30,900 bases of DNA from J038 sp034437535 (GCA_034437535.1 DAOTTZ010000079.1:1-30900); one strand, 5' to 3'; positions 1-8,079 are shown, counted from the first letter of the stretch. Numbers and translations are program-made. The notes: generated by a model not told the origin, from the sequence alone.

Positions 1-124
1 CTTGTGTTTTGATATTAGAGGCGCGTTTTTCAGCGTTTTCACGTCTTCAGATCAGTTTTGGCGGTATTTTTTCTGCGCTCCTGTAAAATTATTCTGAAGT
101 TTAACTAGTGATGACGTGATCGAA

Positions 125-223
125 ATGGTCATCGGCTGGAACAAAGACGCCGCCGAAGACCAGGCTTATGACTATGCCGAGCAATTCCATGTGATCGACT
201 TCCGCCGGGAAACAGACGACTAA
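125..223 (+). other. Possible coding remnant (C-terminal fragment)
   Basis: A short in-frame stretch can be read from an ATG to a TAA. It encodes about 32 residues with protein-like composition, ending in a helix-then-strand pattern (AEQFHVIDFRRE). The same frame has a stop at 95-97, and the AT-rich bases before it hold no longer reading frame, so if this was a gene only its tail survives. The pattern resembles the last helix and strand of small nuclease-like or DUF proteins, but I cannot name a family. No convincing ribosome binding site is present. It may equally be chance. The rest of 1-246 shows nothing I can support. Confidence 0.25.
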
Positions 224-246
224 AGGCTCCAACCCGGCGGGATGTG

Positions 247-564
247 CTAGCCTTGCAGGTCGATGACGGCCCCCAGGGCGCGGACGTGTTGCCAATAAGC
301 ACGGAAGGCCCGCCGCCCTGATTTTGTCATCGCGCATTCTGTGTGTGAATACCGGCCTTTGAAGCTCTTCTTGATCTTGATATAGTCGGCTTCTTCCAGC
401 TTTTTCAACTGGGCGGAAAGATTGCCCTTCGTCAACCCGGTCATCGTCAGCAATGCCTTGAAATCGGCACTCTCACAGGCGGAGAGTACCGAGACGATTG
501 CCAACCGCGCCGGCTCGTGGATGGTGCGGTCTATCGACGCGATGGCCTGAACTTCACTCTGCAT
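247..564 (-). CDS. Winged-helix transcriptional regulator
   Basis: A 105-residue protein that is almost entirely one winged-helix DNA-binding domain. Helices at about 17-30 and 34-44 lead to a recognition helix (LTKGNLSAQLKKLEEADYI, about 43-61), then a basic wing (KKSFKGRYSHTECAMT) and a C-terminal dimerisation helix. The 'GNLS-QLKKLEE-Y' pattern is typical of the small MarR/ArsR-like winged-helix group that often sits beside an integral membrane protein. No metal-binding cysteine pair of the ArsR type is visible. Its start codon lies inside the end of the upstream membrane-protein gene (11-base overlap), so the two are co-transcribed and probably translationally coupled. The inverted repeat at 1242-1256 is a plausible target for autoregulation. 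The ligand is unknown. Confidence 0.8.
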   Translation of the reverse strand: MQSEVQAIASIDRTIHEPARLAIVSVLSACESADFKALLTMTGLTKGNLSAQLKKLEEADYIKIKKSFKGRYSHTECAMTKSGRRAFRAYWQHVRALGAVIDLQG

Positions 565-1225
565 CAGGGGCCTCGCGGATGGCCTGCGCCATCCCTACCC
601 CGCCGCTGATCGCCAGCAGGACGGCCCAATACGCCAGGATCAAGAAGCCAAATGTGCCGACCGAGACCGGCAAAATCGCGATCACACCGGTGCCGATTAA
701 CCCGGCCAGGGCCACCCACCGGTAACGCGGCATATCGAACCGCGCCGCGTTGACCCAGTACATGTAAACCGCCTGAATGCCGATCCCGACATAAAGACCA
801 CGCAGGACGAACAGCGGTTCGCTGGTGAGATGCGCCAGCAGGATGCCGCCACCGAAGACCACGGCCCAGATGCCCGCCGAGGCCAGCAAAATTGTGCGCG
901 GCATGAGCGTCTGGTTGCGCGGTTTGATGAAGCCACTTTCCCGCCATAGCCAACGGCGGCGCAGATATTCGTCAGCTAGCTTCTGCCCGCCATAAGCGAT
1001 CAACGCCGGGATGACTATCGGCAGAATAAACGTGACGACGATCACGACGACTTCGCCATATTCCCGCAGGTCAGTCACAAAGCGGAGCCAACCAGCCGGG
1101 GCTTCCCACACCACCCAGGTATAAAACCCGATCACCAACATCCAGAACGCGAATTGAAAATCACGCAGGCCATCGGCCATTTCATACCGCGCCGTCCTCT
1201 GCTGAAGCTTTTGAACATCGACCAT
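554..1225 (-). CDS. Integral membrane protein, partner of winged-helix regulator
   Basis: A 223-residue protein with about five hydrophobic segments (roughly residues 24-43, 58-80, 108-132, 141-157 and 170-210), a charged N-terminus (MVDVQKLQQRTARYEMADGL) and a basic cytosolic loop at about 85-105 (LADEYLRRRWLWRESGFIKPR). I do not recognise a named family. The combination with a small winged-helix regulator encoded immediately downstream and overlapping by 11 bases is a common two-gene arrangement in bacteria, where the regulator controls its own membrane-protein partner. The ATG start is preceded by TAGGG on the minus strand. The promoter region carries the TGTATA-CGA-TATACA inverted repeat. 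No transport motif is visible, so function is open. Confidence 0.65.
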   Translation of the reverse strand: MVDVQKLQQRTARYEMADGLRDFQFAFWMLVIGFYTWVVWEAPAGWLRFVTDLREYGEVVVIVVTFILPIVIPALIAYGGQKLADEYLRRRWLWRESGFIKPRNQTLMPRTILLASAGIWAVVFGGGILLAHLTSEPLFVLRGLYVGIGIQAVYMYWVNAARFDMPRYRWVALAGLIGTGVIAILPVSVGTFGFLILAYWAVLLAISGGVGMAQAIREAPDAE

Positions 1226-1241
1226 GTTAATACCCTAAACT

Positions 1242-1256
1242 TGTATACGATATACA
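1242..1256. promoter_or_regulatory. Candidate operator, inverted repeat TGTATA-N3-TATACA
   Basis: A perfect 6-3-6 inverted repeat lies 17 bases upstream of the ATG of the minus-strand membrane-protein/regulator operon, in the 142-bp gap it shares with the divergent gene at 1368. TGTATA/TATACA half-sites are typical of winged-helix dimer operators, and the position overlaps where a minus-strand -10 box would lie. Assignment to the regulator at 247-564 is inference. Confidence 0.4.
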
Positions 1257-1367
1257 CTTGTTTACATCATAAACTATAGAGCGTAAATTTTTCAAGTGAT
1301 ATTTGTCATGTCTACCATACCGATGATATGATGCTGTATATATCAAAGTTGTTATCAGGAGTTTCCT

Positions 1368-1763
1368 GTGTCTGAGATCGAAATCCACTGGGATGACCAA
1401 ATCGAGAATTTGCTGGTCGGCGAGATGCGCGGCCCCGGCACCTGGGAAGAATTCCACAGCTTTCATGATCGCGTGCTGGAAGAAGCAAAACAGGCCAGCG
1501 CACCCGTCGTTCATTTTGCCTTCATCGTCAATGCCGATACACCCCGCGGAACACCGTTCCCGCATTACAAACGCGCCGTGAAAAAGTGGGATGCCTTCGA
1601 GCATCACGGCGAGTATTTTGTGGTGATTCCTGACCGTCTCCGTGCAATTATGGTTTCTGCGTTGGTCAAAGTGGCGCGGGCCGTCTTGCAACGTGATGAC
1701 TTTCCGGTTGTGTCGTCGCTCCAAGAGGTGCGCGAGCGACTTCTCGCGCCGGATACGGCGTAA
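1368..1763 (+). CDS. Hypothetical protein, small alpha/beta domain
   Basis: A 131-residue soluble protein that I do not recognise with confidence. It starts at GTG with AGGAG six bases upstream. The order of secondary structure (a strand with IEIHWDD, a WEEFHSFHDRVLEEA helix, a strand VVHFAFIVNAD, a helix HYKRAVKKWDAF, a strand YFVVIPD, a helix RAIMVSALVKVARAVL, then a C-terminal helix with LQEVRERL) suggests a compact alpha/beta fold of the SpoIIAA/STAS-like type, a fold-level guess only. It has no membrane segment and no signal peptide. It diverges from the membrane-protein operon. A long minus-strand reading frame across it is a shadow. Confidence 0.6.
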   Translation: MSEIEIHWDDQIENLLVGEMRGPGTWEEFHSFHDRVLEEAKQASAPVVHFAFIVNADTPRGTPFPHYKRAVKKWDAFEHHGEYFVVIPDRLRAIMVSALVKVARAVLQRDDFPVVSSLQEVRERLLAPDTA

Positions 1764-1833
1764 TCCTATTGCATCACGGGGAATTCGCTATATCATAAGA
1801 GCATAATCGACTAAGGCGCAAAGGCAGGATGTT

Positions 1834-2715
1834 ATGACCGAAAATGTGGAGGCAATGATCAGGCAGGCCATCCGCGCCGCCAAAGCCGGCCAGAAGGACG
1901 AAGCCCGGCAACTGCTCTTGCGTGTGACCGAGATCGACGAGACCAACGAAAAAGCCTGGATCTGGCTGAGTGGTGTCGTGGAGACCGACGAAGACCGCAT
2001 GACCTGCCTGGAAAATGTGCTCATCATCAACCCGGGTAACCAGGACGCCCAACGCGGCCTGCGGATGCTGGAAGCCAAGCAAGCCAAGTCTCAAAGCGAA
2101 GTCAGCCCGTTTGCAGGTGTCACGGAAGATGATTGGGGCGACATCGACGCGGATACCAGCGGCTTTATGGCCGATCTCGACATGGGCATCCCGGACGAAG
2201 AGCCGCCCGCCGAAGACGAGGACCTAATCGAGACCGATACCGGTTCCTTTGCCACCGTCGAGCCGGATTACCAGACCGGTTATGAGACGGCTTTCAACGA
2301 TGACGTCTTCGGTGATTTCGACACCCCCTTCGATGACGAGCCGGAACCGGAACCCGAACCAGCCCCACCGATGGACATCGGCTTCGATGATGATTTAGAA
2401 GAAGCCGATGACTTGCCCTATGCCGACGAGCCAGCCGGTATCTATGAAGATTACGCCGAGGAAGACGAAGCATATGACGCAGGCGGTTACGATGCAGGTC
2501 TCTACTTCGATGAAGATGAGGACGACACCATCGGCGGTGACGAAGCCGGTAACGAGATCGACCTGTATTTCGCGGATATTCCCGAAGGCATCCGCGCTAC
2601 CCGCCCGCCCGGTGTAGACGAACGGTATAGCCCGTTGTTGATTCCGGTTCTAGTTCTTCTGGTGATCGGCAATCTGGGCGCGGTTGGCTGGTTAGTCTTG
2701 AATCTGGTTGGCTGA
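1834..2715 (+). CDS. Acidic TPR-like protein with C-terminal membrane anchor
   Basis: A 293-residue protein in three parts. Residues 1-85 form helical hairpins of tetratricopeptide type (AIRAAKAGQKDEARQLLLRV ... DETNEKAWIWLSGV ... NPGNQDAQRGLRML). Residues 90-250 are a very acidic, low-complexity linker rich in Asp, Glu and Tyr, including an EPEPEPEP run near residue 170. Residues 268-293 are a single hydrophobic segment (LLIPVLVLLVIGNLGAVGWL), predicted as a C-terminal membrane anchor. It has no signal peptide, so the TPR and acidic parts should be cytosolic. A purine-rich site (AGGCAGGA) lies just before the ATG. The TPR part probably mediates protein contacts; the partner is unknown. The next gene follows after four bases. 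Confidence 0.7.
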   Translation: MTENVEAMIRQAIRAAKAGQKDEARQLLLRVTEIDETNEKAWIWLSGVVETDEDRMTCLENVLIINPGNQDAQRGLRMLEAKQAKSQSEVSPFAGVTEDDWGDIDADTSGFMADLDMGIPDEEPPAEDEDLIETDTGSFATVEPDYQTGYETAFNDDVFGDFDTPFDDEPEPEPEPAPPMDIGFDDDLEEADDLPYADEPAGIYEDYAEEDEAYDAGGYDAGLYFDEDEDDTIGGDEAGNEIDLYFADIPEGIRATRPPGVDERYSPLLIPVLVLLVIGNLGAVGWLVLNLVG

Positions 2716-2719
2716 GTGC

Positions 2720-3466
2720 ATGACGAGCGATATCCTACACATCGAAGCGCACAGCTTCCTGGCGCGGCCCGCACTAGAGACACGGTATTACGACGGGTGG
2801 GTCTTGCGCTTTGCGGATGGGTTCACCCGGCGGGCGAATTCGGTCAATCCGCTTTATGGTTCCGATATGCCGCTGGACGCAAAGATTAGCCTGTGCGAAG
2901 ACCTTTACCACCGGCATGATCTACCGCCGGTCTTCCGGCTGACCGATACCGCCCAACCCGCCGACCTGGATGACCATTTAGCCTCACGCGGTTATCAGCA
3001 CCAGCCCGGCGCACTGGTGCAGGTGTGTGACCTCACCACCGCGCATTTACAGGCAGACGCAACCTGCCAGATCACCCCACAGCCGACGCTGGCTTGGTGG
3101 GAAGCCTGCGCCCGGCTCAATGCCATCCCACCGGATAAGATGCGCGTCTTCGAGCGGACGATGGCGATCACCAGCGGGCAAACCGCCTACAGCGCGATCT
3201 ACGACGCCAACGGCGCGATCATCGTGCTAGGCCAGGGCGTCTATAAGGATGATTTACTCGGCATTTTTGCGGTTGTCACGGCGGAAGAACACCGGCGGCA
3301 AGGTCTCGCCCGGCAGTTGATGATGAGCTTGCTGGCCTGGGGTTGGGCGCAGGGTGCCGCGCAGGCTTACCTCCAGGTGACGCCAGAAAACACAGCCGCC
3401 ATCACGCTTTATGCCGGCCTGGGCTTCCAGCCGGCGTATAGCTATTGGTACCGCCAGCGGCCCTAG
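2720..3466 (+). CDS. GNAT-family N-acetyltransferase
   Basis: A 248-residue protein starting at ATG 2720, four bases after the stop of the TPR-like gene; an upstream TTG at 2708 is in frame but less likely. The C-terminal half is a typical GNAT fold: a strand (LLGIFAVVTAEE), the acetyl-CoA pyrophosphate loop (RRQGLARQLM, Q/RxxGxA type), then helix and strand ending NTAAITLYAGLGFQPAYSYWYR, the usual 'N-A-LY-GF' end. The N-terminal half (WVLRFADGFTRRANSVNPLY) matches GNAT proteins that carry an extra divergent domain. It should transfer acetyl groups from acetyl-CoA to an amine; the substrate cannot be read from the sequence. Tight spacing suggests co-transcription with the gene before. Confidence 0.85.
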   Translation: MTSDILHIEAHSFLARPALETRYYDGWVLRFADGFTRRANSVNPLYGSDMPLDAKISLCEDLYHRHDLPPVFRLTDTAQPADLDDHLASRGYQHQPGALVQVCDLTTAHLQADATCQITPQPTLAWWEACARLNAIPPDKMRVFERTMAITSGQTAYSAIYDANGAIIVLGQGVYKDDLLGIFAVVTAEEHRRQGLARQLMMSLLAWGWAQGAAQAYLQVTPENTAAITLYAGLGFQPAYSYWYRQRP

Positions 3467-3529
3467 ACAGAGCCGCTCGCTTTTGCTACTCTATTAGTCT
3501 GTTCAAAAACCGACGAGGCAATTTGAAGT

Positions 3530-3802
3530 ATGGCTAATCATCAATCAGCGTGGAAGCGCATCCGTCAAAACGAGAAGCGCAGAATTTACAACCGTCACTT
3601 CCGCAACCGCACGCGCACCTACATCAAGCAAGCCCTGAGCGCGATGCAAAGCGGTGAACCAGAAACCGCCGAAGAAGCCACCCGCCGCGCCATCCGCGAC
3701 CTGGATAAGCTGGCAAGCCGGGGGGTCATCCACAAGCGGAATGCCGCCCGCCGTAAGAGTCGCTTGATGAAGCGTCTTAACAAGATGGAAGCCCAGGCGT
3801 AA
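3530..3802 (+). CDS. rpsT: 30S ribosomal protein S20
   Basis: A 90-residue, strongly basic, all-helical protein. It begins MANHQSAWKRIRQNEKRR, close to the S20 consensus start (MANxxSAxKRIRxxxKRR), and has the conserved late motif GVIHKRNAARRKSRLMKRLNK. Length is normal for the family (about 85-95). S20 binds 16S rRNA early in small-subunit assembly. It appears to be monocistronic, with a 12-nt palindrome plus T-run just after the stop. This is the only informational protein in the window and the best single marker here for placing the organism. Confidence 0.97.
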   Translation: MANHQSAWKRIRQNEKRRIYNRHFRNRTRTYIKQALSAMQSGEPETAEEATRRAIRDLDKLASRGVIHKRNAARRKSRLMKRLNKMEAQA

Positions 3803-3806
3803 CCGC

Positions 3807-3823
3807 CCGACCGGTCGGTTTTT
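3807..3823 (+). terminator. Possible short intrinsic terminator after rpsT
   Basis: The perfect palindrome CCGACCGGTCGG is followed at once by TTTTT, five bases after the rpsT stop. The stem can only be about 4 bp with a CCGG loop, so it is weak. Confidence 0.4.
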
Positions 3824-3833
3824 GCGTGTAGGT

Positions 3834-4496
3834 TTACGTCTTGCCGTTTGGCTCCAGCCGGTAACCGACGCCGCGCACCGTCTTCAGGTAGCGCGGTTTT
3901 TTATTTCCGTTGTTCTTCTCGATCAACCGCCGAATCCAACGAACATGAACATCTAATGTGCGGGTATCCCCGGTGTATTCGGTATCCCAAACCTTCGCCA
4001 TGATCGTCTTGCGATCCAGTGTCTCCCCCGGATGCCGTAAAAACAAGGTCATCAACCGGGCCTGTTTGGGCGGTAATTCGCGCTCGTGACCATTGACCGT
4101 CAGCAGGCGGCGCGGGACGTTCATGGAAAATGGCCCGCATTCGATCACTTCTTCATCCCGTACATGGAGGATGCGCTCAATACTGTTGAGCAGATGGCGT
4201 GGGCCGGTCTCTTTAAGGAAGACATCCGCCGGGCTGTCGGCCAAATCGGGCGGGGCGATGTGAATCACCGGGACGTTGACAAACTGCCGCTTCAACTTGC
4301 GGCAGATGCGCTCGCCACTGGTCCGCAAGGAGTCTGCATCCAGCACGAAGAGATCCGGCGTATCATTTTGCGCGGTGTGTAAGGCACGCTTGCCACTCGG
4401 AACACTGACGACATGATACCGTTCCGTGAGTGCATCCAGTTTACCGTTATCTTTCGAATGAGGATGCCGGATGTAAATGATCGTGGCAGATGCCAT
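3834..4496 (-). CDS. OmpR/PhoB-type response regulator with atypical receiver
   Basis: A 220-residue protein. Residues 1-112 have the shape of a receiver domain and keep the central Asp strand (PDLFVLDADSL, about 47-57) and a Lys late in the domain (VFLKETG). They lack the N-terminal acidic pair that binds Mg2+: the first strand reads ATIIYIRHPHSKD. Residues 118-220 form a complete OmpR-type winged-helix domain (ELPPKQARLMTLFLRHPGE; the recognition-helix region with RTLDVHVRWIRRLIE; then YLKTVRGVGYRLEP). DNA binding is therefore likely intact, while phosphorylation is doubtful. No histidine kinase is adjacent. The gene diverges from the M20 peptidase at 4654 across 157 bases. Confidence 0.85.
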   Translation of the reverse strand: MASATIIYIRHPHSKDNGKLDALTERYHVVSVPSGKRALHTAQNDTPDLFVLDADSLRTSGERICRKLKRQFVNVPVIHIAPPDLADSPADVFLKETGPRHLLNSIERILHVRDEEVIECGPFSMNVPRRLLTVNGHERELPPKQARLMTLFLRHPGETLDRKTIMAKVWDTEYTGDTRTLDVHVRWIRRLIEKNNGNKKPRYLKTVRGVGYRLEPNGKT

Positions 4497-4653
4497 CTGT
4501 ATCTATGCTCCTTAAACGTGTGTCATCCCGTCCGCACGAGGAACGTATTCTCATGCCTGGCTAGGCTTGGTACGGCATAATGCTGTGGGAGGCCGCTAAA
4601 TCGGCGGTCGGGTTTATTGCGCTAGGATTATATCATAGGAAGGATGCAGGCGC

Positions 4654-5841
4654 ATGTTAAAATTTATGAATTACGATGCGATGACCTGCCGCAAAGCAGT
4701 CGAACAGATTGACACCCAACTGAATTGGTCGTGGTTGCCGGAGCTGGCCGATTGGGTGCTGGCGCAAGCCCAGGCCATCCAGCAGATCCCCGCGCCTACC
4801 TTCCAGGAGGCCGACCGGGCCGAATACGTCCGGCGGCAATTCATCGCCTTCGATCTTGAGTCGGTTGAGGTCGATGATCTATACAATGTCTATGGCTATC
4901 TGCCAGGGGAGGCCCCCCAGGCCGGGGCGGTGATGGTCGTCGCACACACCGATACCGTCTTCCCAGCCGATACCGACCTGACCGCCCGGCGCAATGGTGA
5001 CCGGCTGTATGGGCCGGGGATCGGTGATAATAGCCTGGGGGTGGCCGGTCTACTTGGAATGCTCAAGGCGGTGCGGCTGGCGGGCACCACCCCCCGTGAC
5101 GGCATCTGGTTCGTCGCGACATCGCGTGAAGAAGGACTGGGTGACCTGAGCGGGATGCGGCAAGCCTACCACCGGCTCAAAGACCGTATTCATGCTGTCA
5201 TCAACCTGGAGGGCATGGCCTTCGGTCATATCTACCACGCCGGGATCGCGGTGCGGCGGTTACACATCACCGCAAAGACCGACGGCGGGCATAGTTGGGC
5301 GCACTTTGGGCGGCCCAGTGCCATCCACAGCTTGATGCACCTGGGCGCACAGATTACCAGCATCGCCCCGCCAGACGCCCCGCGCACCACATACAACATC
5401 GGCATCGTAGAAGGCGGGCGGTCGATTAACACCATTGCGGCCCAGGCCGGGATGTGGCTGGATATGCGCTCAGAATCTACCCAGGGCCTGGAGTCCATCG
5501 AGCATACCGTTCGGGCATACATCGACGCCGGGACGACCTCAGACGTGCAATTTCTCACCAGTGTCGTCGGCGACCGTCCGGCGGGCGACATCCCGGCCAC
5601 ACATCCGCTGGTGACTACCGCCAAACACGCGCTGGAACGGGTGCAGACGCGAAGCAAATTAGCCACCGGCAGTACCGATGGCAATATCTCGTTGGCGGGC
5701 GGCACACCGACCATCACCCTGGGCGTCTCGCGGGGGGGCAACGCCCACCGGCTAGACGAATACATCGACATCAAGCCGCTCAAACATGGCGTGCGCCAGT
5801 TGATCCTGACGTTGGGCGCGGTCATCGGGTTGCCAACTTGA
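4654..5841 (+). CDS. M20-family metallopeptidase (peptidase T-like)
   Basis: A 395-residue cytosolic zinc peptidase of the M20/ArgE/DapE/PepT family. The metal-ligand pattern is present in order: HTD (H98, D100), GDNSLG (D125), the catalytic and metal Glu pair in TSREEG (E159/E160), E186 in NLEGM, and a C-terminal His at about 365 (NAHRLDE). A dimerisation insert lies between about 200 and 310, including GGHSWAHFGRPSAIH and GIVEGGRSINTIA, which are strongly conserved in this family. These enzymes remove residues from small peptides or hydrolyse related amides; the exact substrate is not readable. The ATG has AGGAAGGA nine bases upstream. The next gene, a secreted M1 peptidase, starts 20 bases later, so the two may form a peptide-use unit. 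Confidence 0.88.
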   Translation: MLKFMNYDAMTCRKAVEQIDTQLNWSWLPELADWVLAQAQAIQQIPAPTFQEADRAEYVRRQFIAFDLESVEVDDLYNVYGYLPGEAPQAGAVMVVAHTDTVFPADTDLTARRNGDRLYGPGIGDNSLGVAGLLGMLKAVRLAGTTPRDGIWFVATSREEGLGDLSGMRQAYHRLKDRIHAVINLEGMAFGHIYHAGIAVRRLHITAKTDGGHSWAHFGRPSAIHSLMHLGAQITSIAPPDAPRTTYNIGIVEGGRSINTIAAQAGMWLDMRSESTQGLESIEHTVRAYIDAGTTSDVQFLTSVVGDRPAGDIPATHPLVTTAKHALERVQTRSKLATGSTDGNISLAGGTPTITLGVSRGGNAHRLDEYIDIKPLKHGVRQLILTLGAVIGLPT

Positions 5842-5861
5842 TCCTGGCTTGATGCGGCGGT

Positions 5862-7367
5862 ATGATACCCGGCATGAGACGATTACTTTTATGGATGATC
5901 GGCCTTAGTCTGTTACTTCCGCTAGGGCTGACGACCGGATACACCACCCTATCGACCGGGGCGCAGGCCACCGAGCGTCCCTTCCAGCCGGTGACTGTGC
6001 CGACGCACACCCCCGGCCCGCCGCCGGCCTGCCTACCGCTGGAAGCCGGACGCCCGGACGCCGAACATCGCGTCGAAGCCGACCTATATTACGCCGAGCG
6101 CGTGCTGACCGTCAATCAGCGCGTCCGCTGGACGAACCGCACCGGCGATAATATGCCCGTCATCGTGTTGAACGTGGAGCCGAACCGCTGGCCCAACGTC
6201 TTCCGGCTGGATGCAGTACAGGTAGACGGCATCGAACGGGGGGCCATGCTCGACGGTAAAAAGCTGACGATCCCGCTGATACAGCCGGTCGGCGTCAATT
6301 GCACGCTCGACATCACGCTGGATTTTACGCTGACGATGCCACAGGTGGGCGTCACCGTTTATAGTTACAAAGGCTTCTTCGGCTTTACCGACCGGCAGAT
6401 CAACCTGGGGCATTGGTTGCCGGTGGTCGCCCCCTGGCAGGATGACACCTGGCTCACCCGTCGTCCGGCTCTCATCGGGGAGCAAGAGGTCATCGCCCCG
6501 GCAGATTGGGCGGTCACCATCCGTCAGGTAGATACAACACCCGATGTGACCATCGCCGGGCCGGGCAACGGCGGCTTGATCGAACCGGGCGTCTGGCAAT
6601 ATACCTACCTCAACGCCCGTGATTTTAGCATCAGCATTAGCGACCAATTCATCATGGAGTCGGTTGATCTGCCGAACGGTGTGCGCGTAGAAGCGTATAC
6701 CTTCGATGATCCGAGTCTGGATCTGGCGCGGGCGCACTTCCTGGAAGTCGCGGCGGATAGCCTGGACTTATTCGCAGAGCGATTCGGCGCGTATACCGAC
6801 GACCGCTTGCTGGTGGTGCAGGGAGACTTCCCCGATGGGATGGAATTCAGCGGCTTGATCTTCGTCGGCGATGGCTGGTTCACGACCTGGGATGGCACGC
6901 TCACCTCTTACCTGACGCTGATTACCGTGCATGAGGTGGCGCATCAGTGGTGGTATGCCCGCGTCGGCAATGACCCGGCCACTGATCCCTGGCTGGACGA
7001 AGCCTTAGCCACTTATAGCGAATACATCTACATCGAGACCTATCATCCTGATCTACGCGATTGGTGGTGGGCGTTCCGGGTAGATCCGTTCAACCCGCAG
7101 GGTTTCATCGATTCATCGGTGTACGAGTTCGAGTCGATCCGGCAGTATATCAACGCGGTGTATCTGCGCGGGGTGCAATTCCTGCACGCGCTCCGGGCTG
7201 ACCTGGGTGACGCGGCCTTCTTCGTCCTGCTGGACGATTACGCCGTCGTCGGCACCGGCCAGATCGCCACGCCGGATCTGTTCTGGTCGTTGCTCACGGC
7301 GGAGCAATTAGCGGCTACTCAGGACACACGAGCGCAATACATGCGCCAGCCAGATGTGGGCGGATGA
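5862..7367 (+). CDS. Secreted M1-family (gluzincin) metallopeptidase
   Basis: A 501-residue protein with an N-terminal signal peptide (RRLLLWMIGLSLLLPLGL then a small-residue region near 34). A Thr/Pro-rich spacer follows (VTVPTHTPGPPPACLP), then an M1 N-terminal beta domain (about 65-230). The catalytic domain has HEVAHQWW (H357, E358, H361) and the third zinc ligand Glu 19 residues after the second His (DPWLDEALATYSEY), giving HEXXHX18E. The usual GxMEN exopeptidase motif is replaced by PDGMEFSGLIFV, as in other M1-like proteins that are not classic aminopeptidases. It ends soon after the catalytic domain, shorter than full aminopeptidase N. ATG 5874 (MRRLLLWM) is an equally good start. It probably acts at or outside the cell surface. 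Confidence 0.88.
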   Translation: MIPGMRRLLLWMIGLSLLLPLGLTTGYTTLSTGAQATERPFQPVTVPTHTPGPPPACLPLEAGRPDAEHRVEADLYYAERVLTVNQRVRWTNRTGDNMPVIVLNVEPNRWPNVFRLDAVQVDGIERGAMLDGKKLTIPLIQPVGVNCTLDITLDFTLTMPQVGVTVYSYKGFFGFTDRQINLGHWLPVVAPWQDDTWLTRRPALIGEQEVIAPADWAVTIRQVDTTPDVTIAGPGNGGLIEPGVWQYTYLNARDFSISISDQFIMESVDLPNGVRVEAYTFDDPSLDLARAHFLEVAADSLDLFAERFGAYTDDRLLVVQGDFPDGMEFSGLIFVGDGWFTTWDGTLTSYLTLITVHEVAHQWWYARVGNDPATDPWLDEALATYSEYIYIETYHPDLRDWWWAFRVDPFNPQGFIDSSVYEFESIRQYINAVYLRGVQFLHALRADLGDAAFFVLLDDYAVVGTGQIATPDLFWSLLTAEQLAATQDTRAQYMRQPDVGG

Positions 7368-7408
7368 CATGATAAAACGATTCAATCAAACGGCTTGAAA
7401 GGCTAACA

Positions 7409-7906
7409 ATGACACAAATTTTCCTTTACCTTTGCACCGGGGCGTGCATGCTGGTGTATCTGCCGGTGGTCGTGCTCGGCTTCCGGCAGATTGTCAACCG
7501 GCGGGCGGTGTTCAACCTGCGGGTGCAACAGGTGCATTTCATCGGGACGCCAGCGGTGTTATTCGGCCTGGGGCAGTTGATCGGCGGGTTGGTCTCGGTG
7601 TTCTTCATCGGGTTGGCGTTGCAAAACGCGAATATCCTGTGGTTGTTGCCGGGTGTGGCCCTGGGCGCGTTGATCGCCATGACTGGCTTTTACTTCGGCA
7701 CACGGGCGCAGATCAACAAGACGATGGGCCGCGTGATGAACGACGCCAGAGAGCGTATCTTCCAGCAGAACTTACAACCCGATGATGTGATCGTGATCGA
7801 AGCGGATGACGCCGACCGCCCGGCACAGCCCCCGGCCCGCCGGCGCGACGATGAGATCATCGACGTGGAGATCATCGAAGACGAAGACGACCCCCGTACA
7901 GACTGA
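7409..7906 (+). CDS. Small membrane protein with acidic C-terminal tail
   Basis: A 165-residue protein that I do not recognise. It has three hydrophobic segments (about 4-24, 46-70 and 76-95), a short basic region after the last helix (GTRAQINKTMGRVMNDARERI), and a hydrophilic tail with Pro/Arg followed by a run of Asp, Glu and Ile (DDEIIDVEIIEDEDD). The first segment could serve as a signal anchor. Gene order places it last in the M20-M1 group, ahead of a strong terminator, with 41 bases separating it from the M1 gene. Confidence 0.6.
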   Translation: MTQIFLYLCTGACMLVYLPVVVLGFRQIVNRRAVFNLRVQQVHFIGTPAVLFGLGQLIGGLVSVFFIGLALQNANILWLLPGVALGALIAMTGFYFGTRAQINKTMGRVMNDARERIFQQNLQPDDVIVIEADDADRPAQPPARRRDDEIIDVEIIEDEDDPRTD

Positions 7907-7913
7907 CCGATCA

Positions 7914-7935
7914 GGGGCGGGATGCCGCCCCTTTT
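7914..7935 (+). terminator. Intrinsic terminator after the M20/M1/membrane-protein group
   Basis: A 7-bp GC stem (GGGGCGG / CCGCCCC) with a GATG loop is followed directly by TTTT, eight bases after the stop codon at 7906. Confidence 0.8.
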
Positions 7936-7942
7936 CCGCCGG

Positions 7943-7948
7943 TATAAT
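7943..7948 (+). promoter_or_regulatory. Possible -10 box (TATAAT) for the malate synthase leader
   Basis: A perfect TATAAT lies just after the terminator at 7914-7935. No good -35 box is visible at the expected distance, so this is weak. If real, the transcript would carry a leader of about 280 bases before the malate synthase start. Apart from the small ORF and palindrome at 8080-8121, the gene-free stretch 7936-8233 shows nothing else I can support. Confidence 0.3.
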
Positions 7949-8079
7949 CGAATCCCCATTCGATTCCTACACACTGTCGGAAAACTACCTTGTTATTTCC
8001 TTCACAATGCGGTGCCAAATCCGCAGATTGTCCAGTATCCTCTTAGGTACACACAGAAAAATTGAAGGGAATTAAATTT

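Noticed and set aside
1227..1724. 165-codon open frame on the minus strand over the gene at 1368
   Set aside because: It would end two bases before the membrane-protein ATG and look operonic, but the plus-strand frame has a ribosome site, a compact alpha/beta pattern and normal composition, while this frame is Cys/His rich and runs through the candidate operator region.
6084..6737. 217-codon open frame on the minus strand
   Set aside because: Antisense to the M1 peptidase; composition is that of a shadow frame.
8008..8075. 22-codon frame (MRCQIRRLSS...) in the malate synthase leader
   Set aside because: It has no ribosome binding site, unlike the 11-codon frame that follows it.
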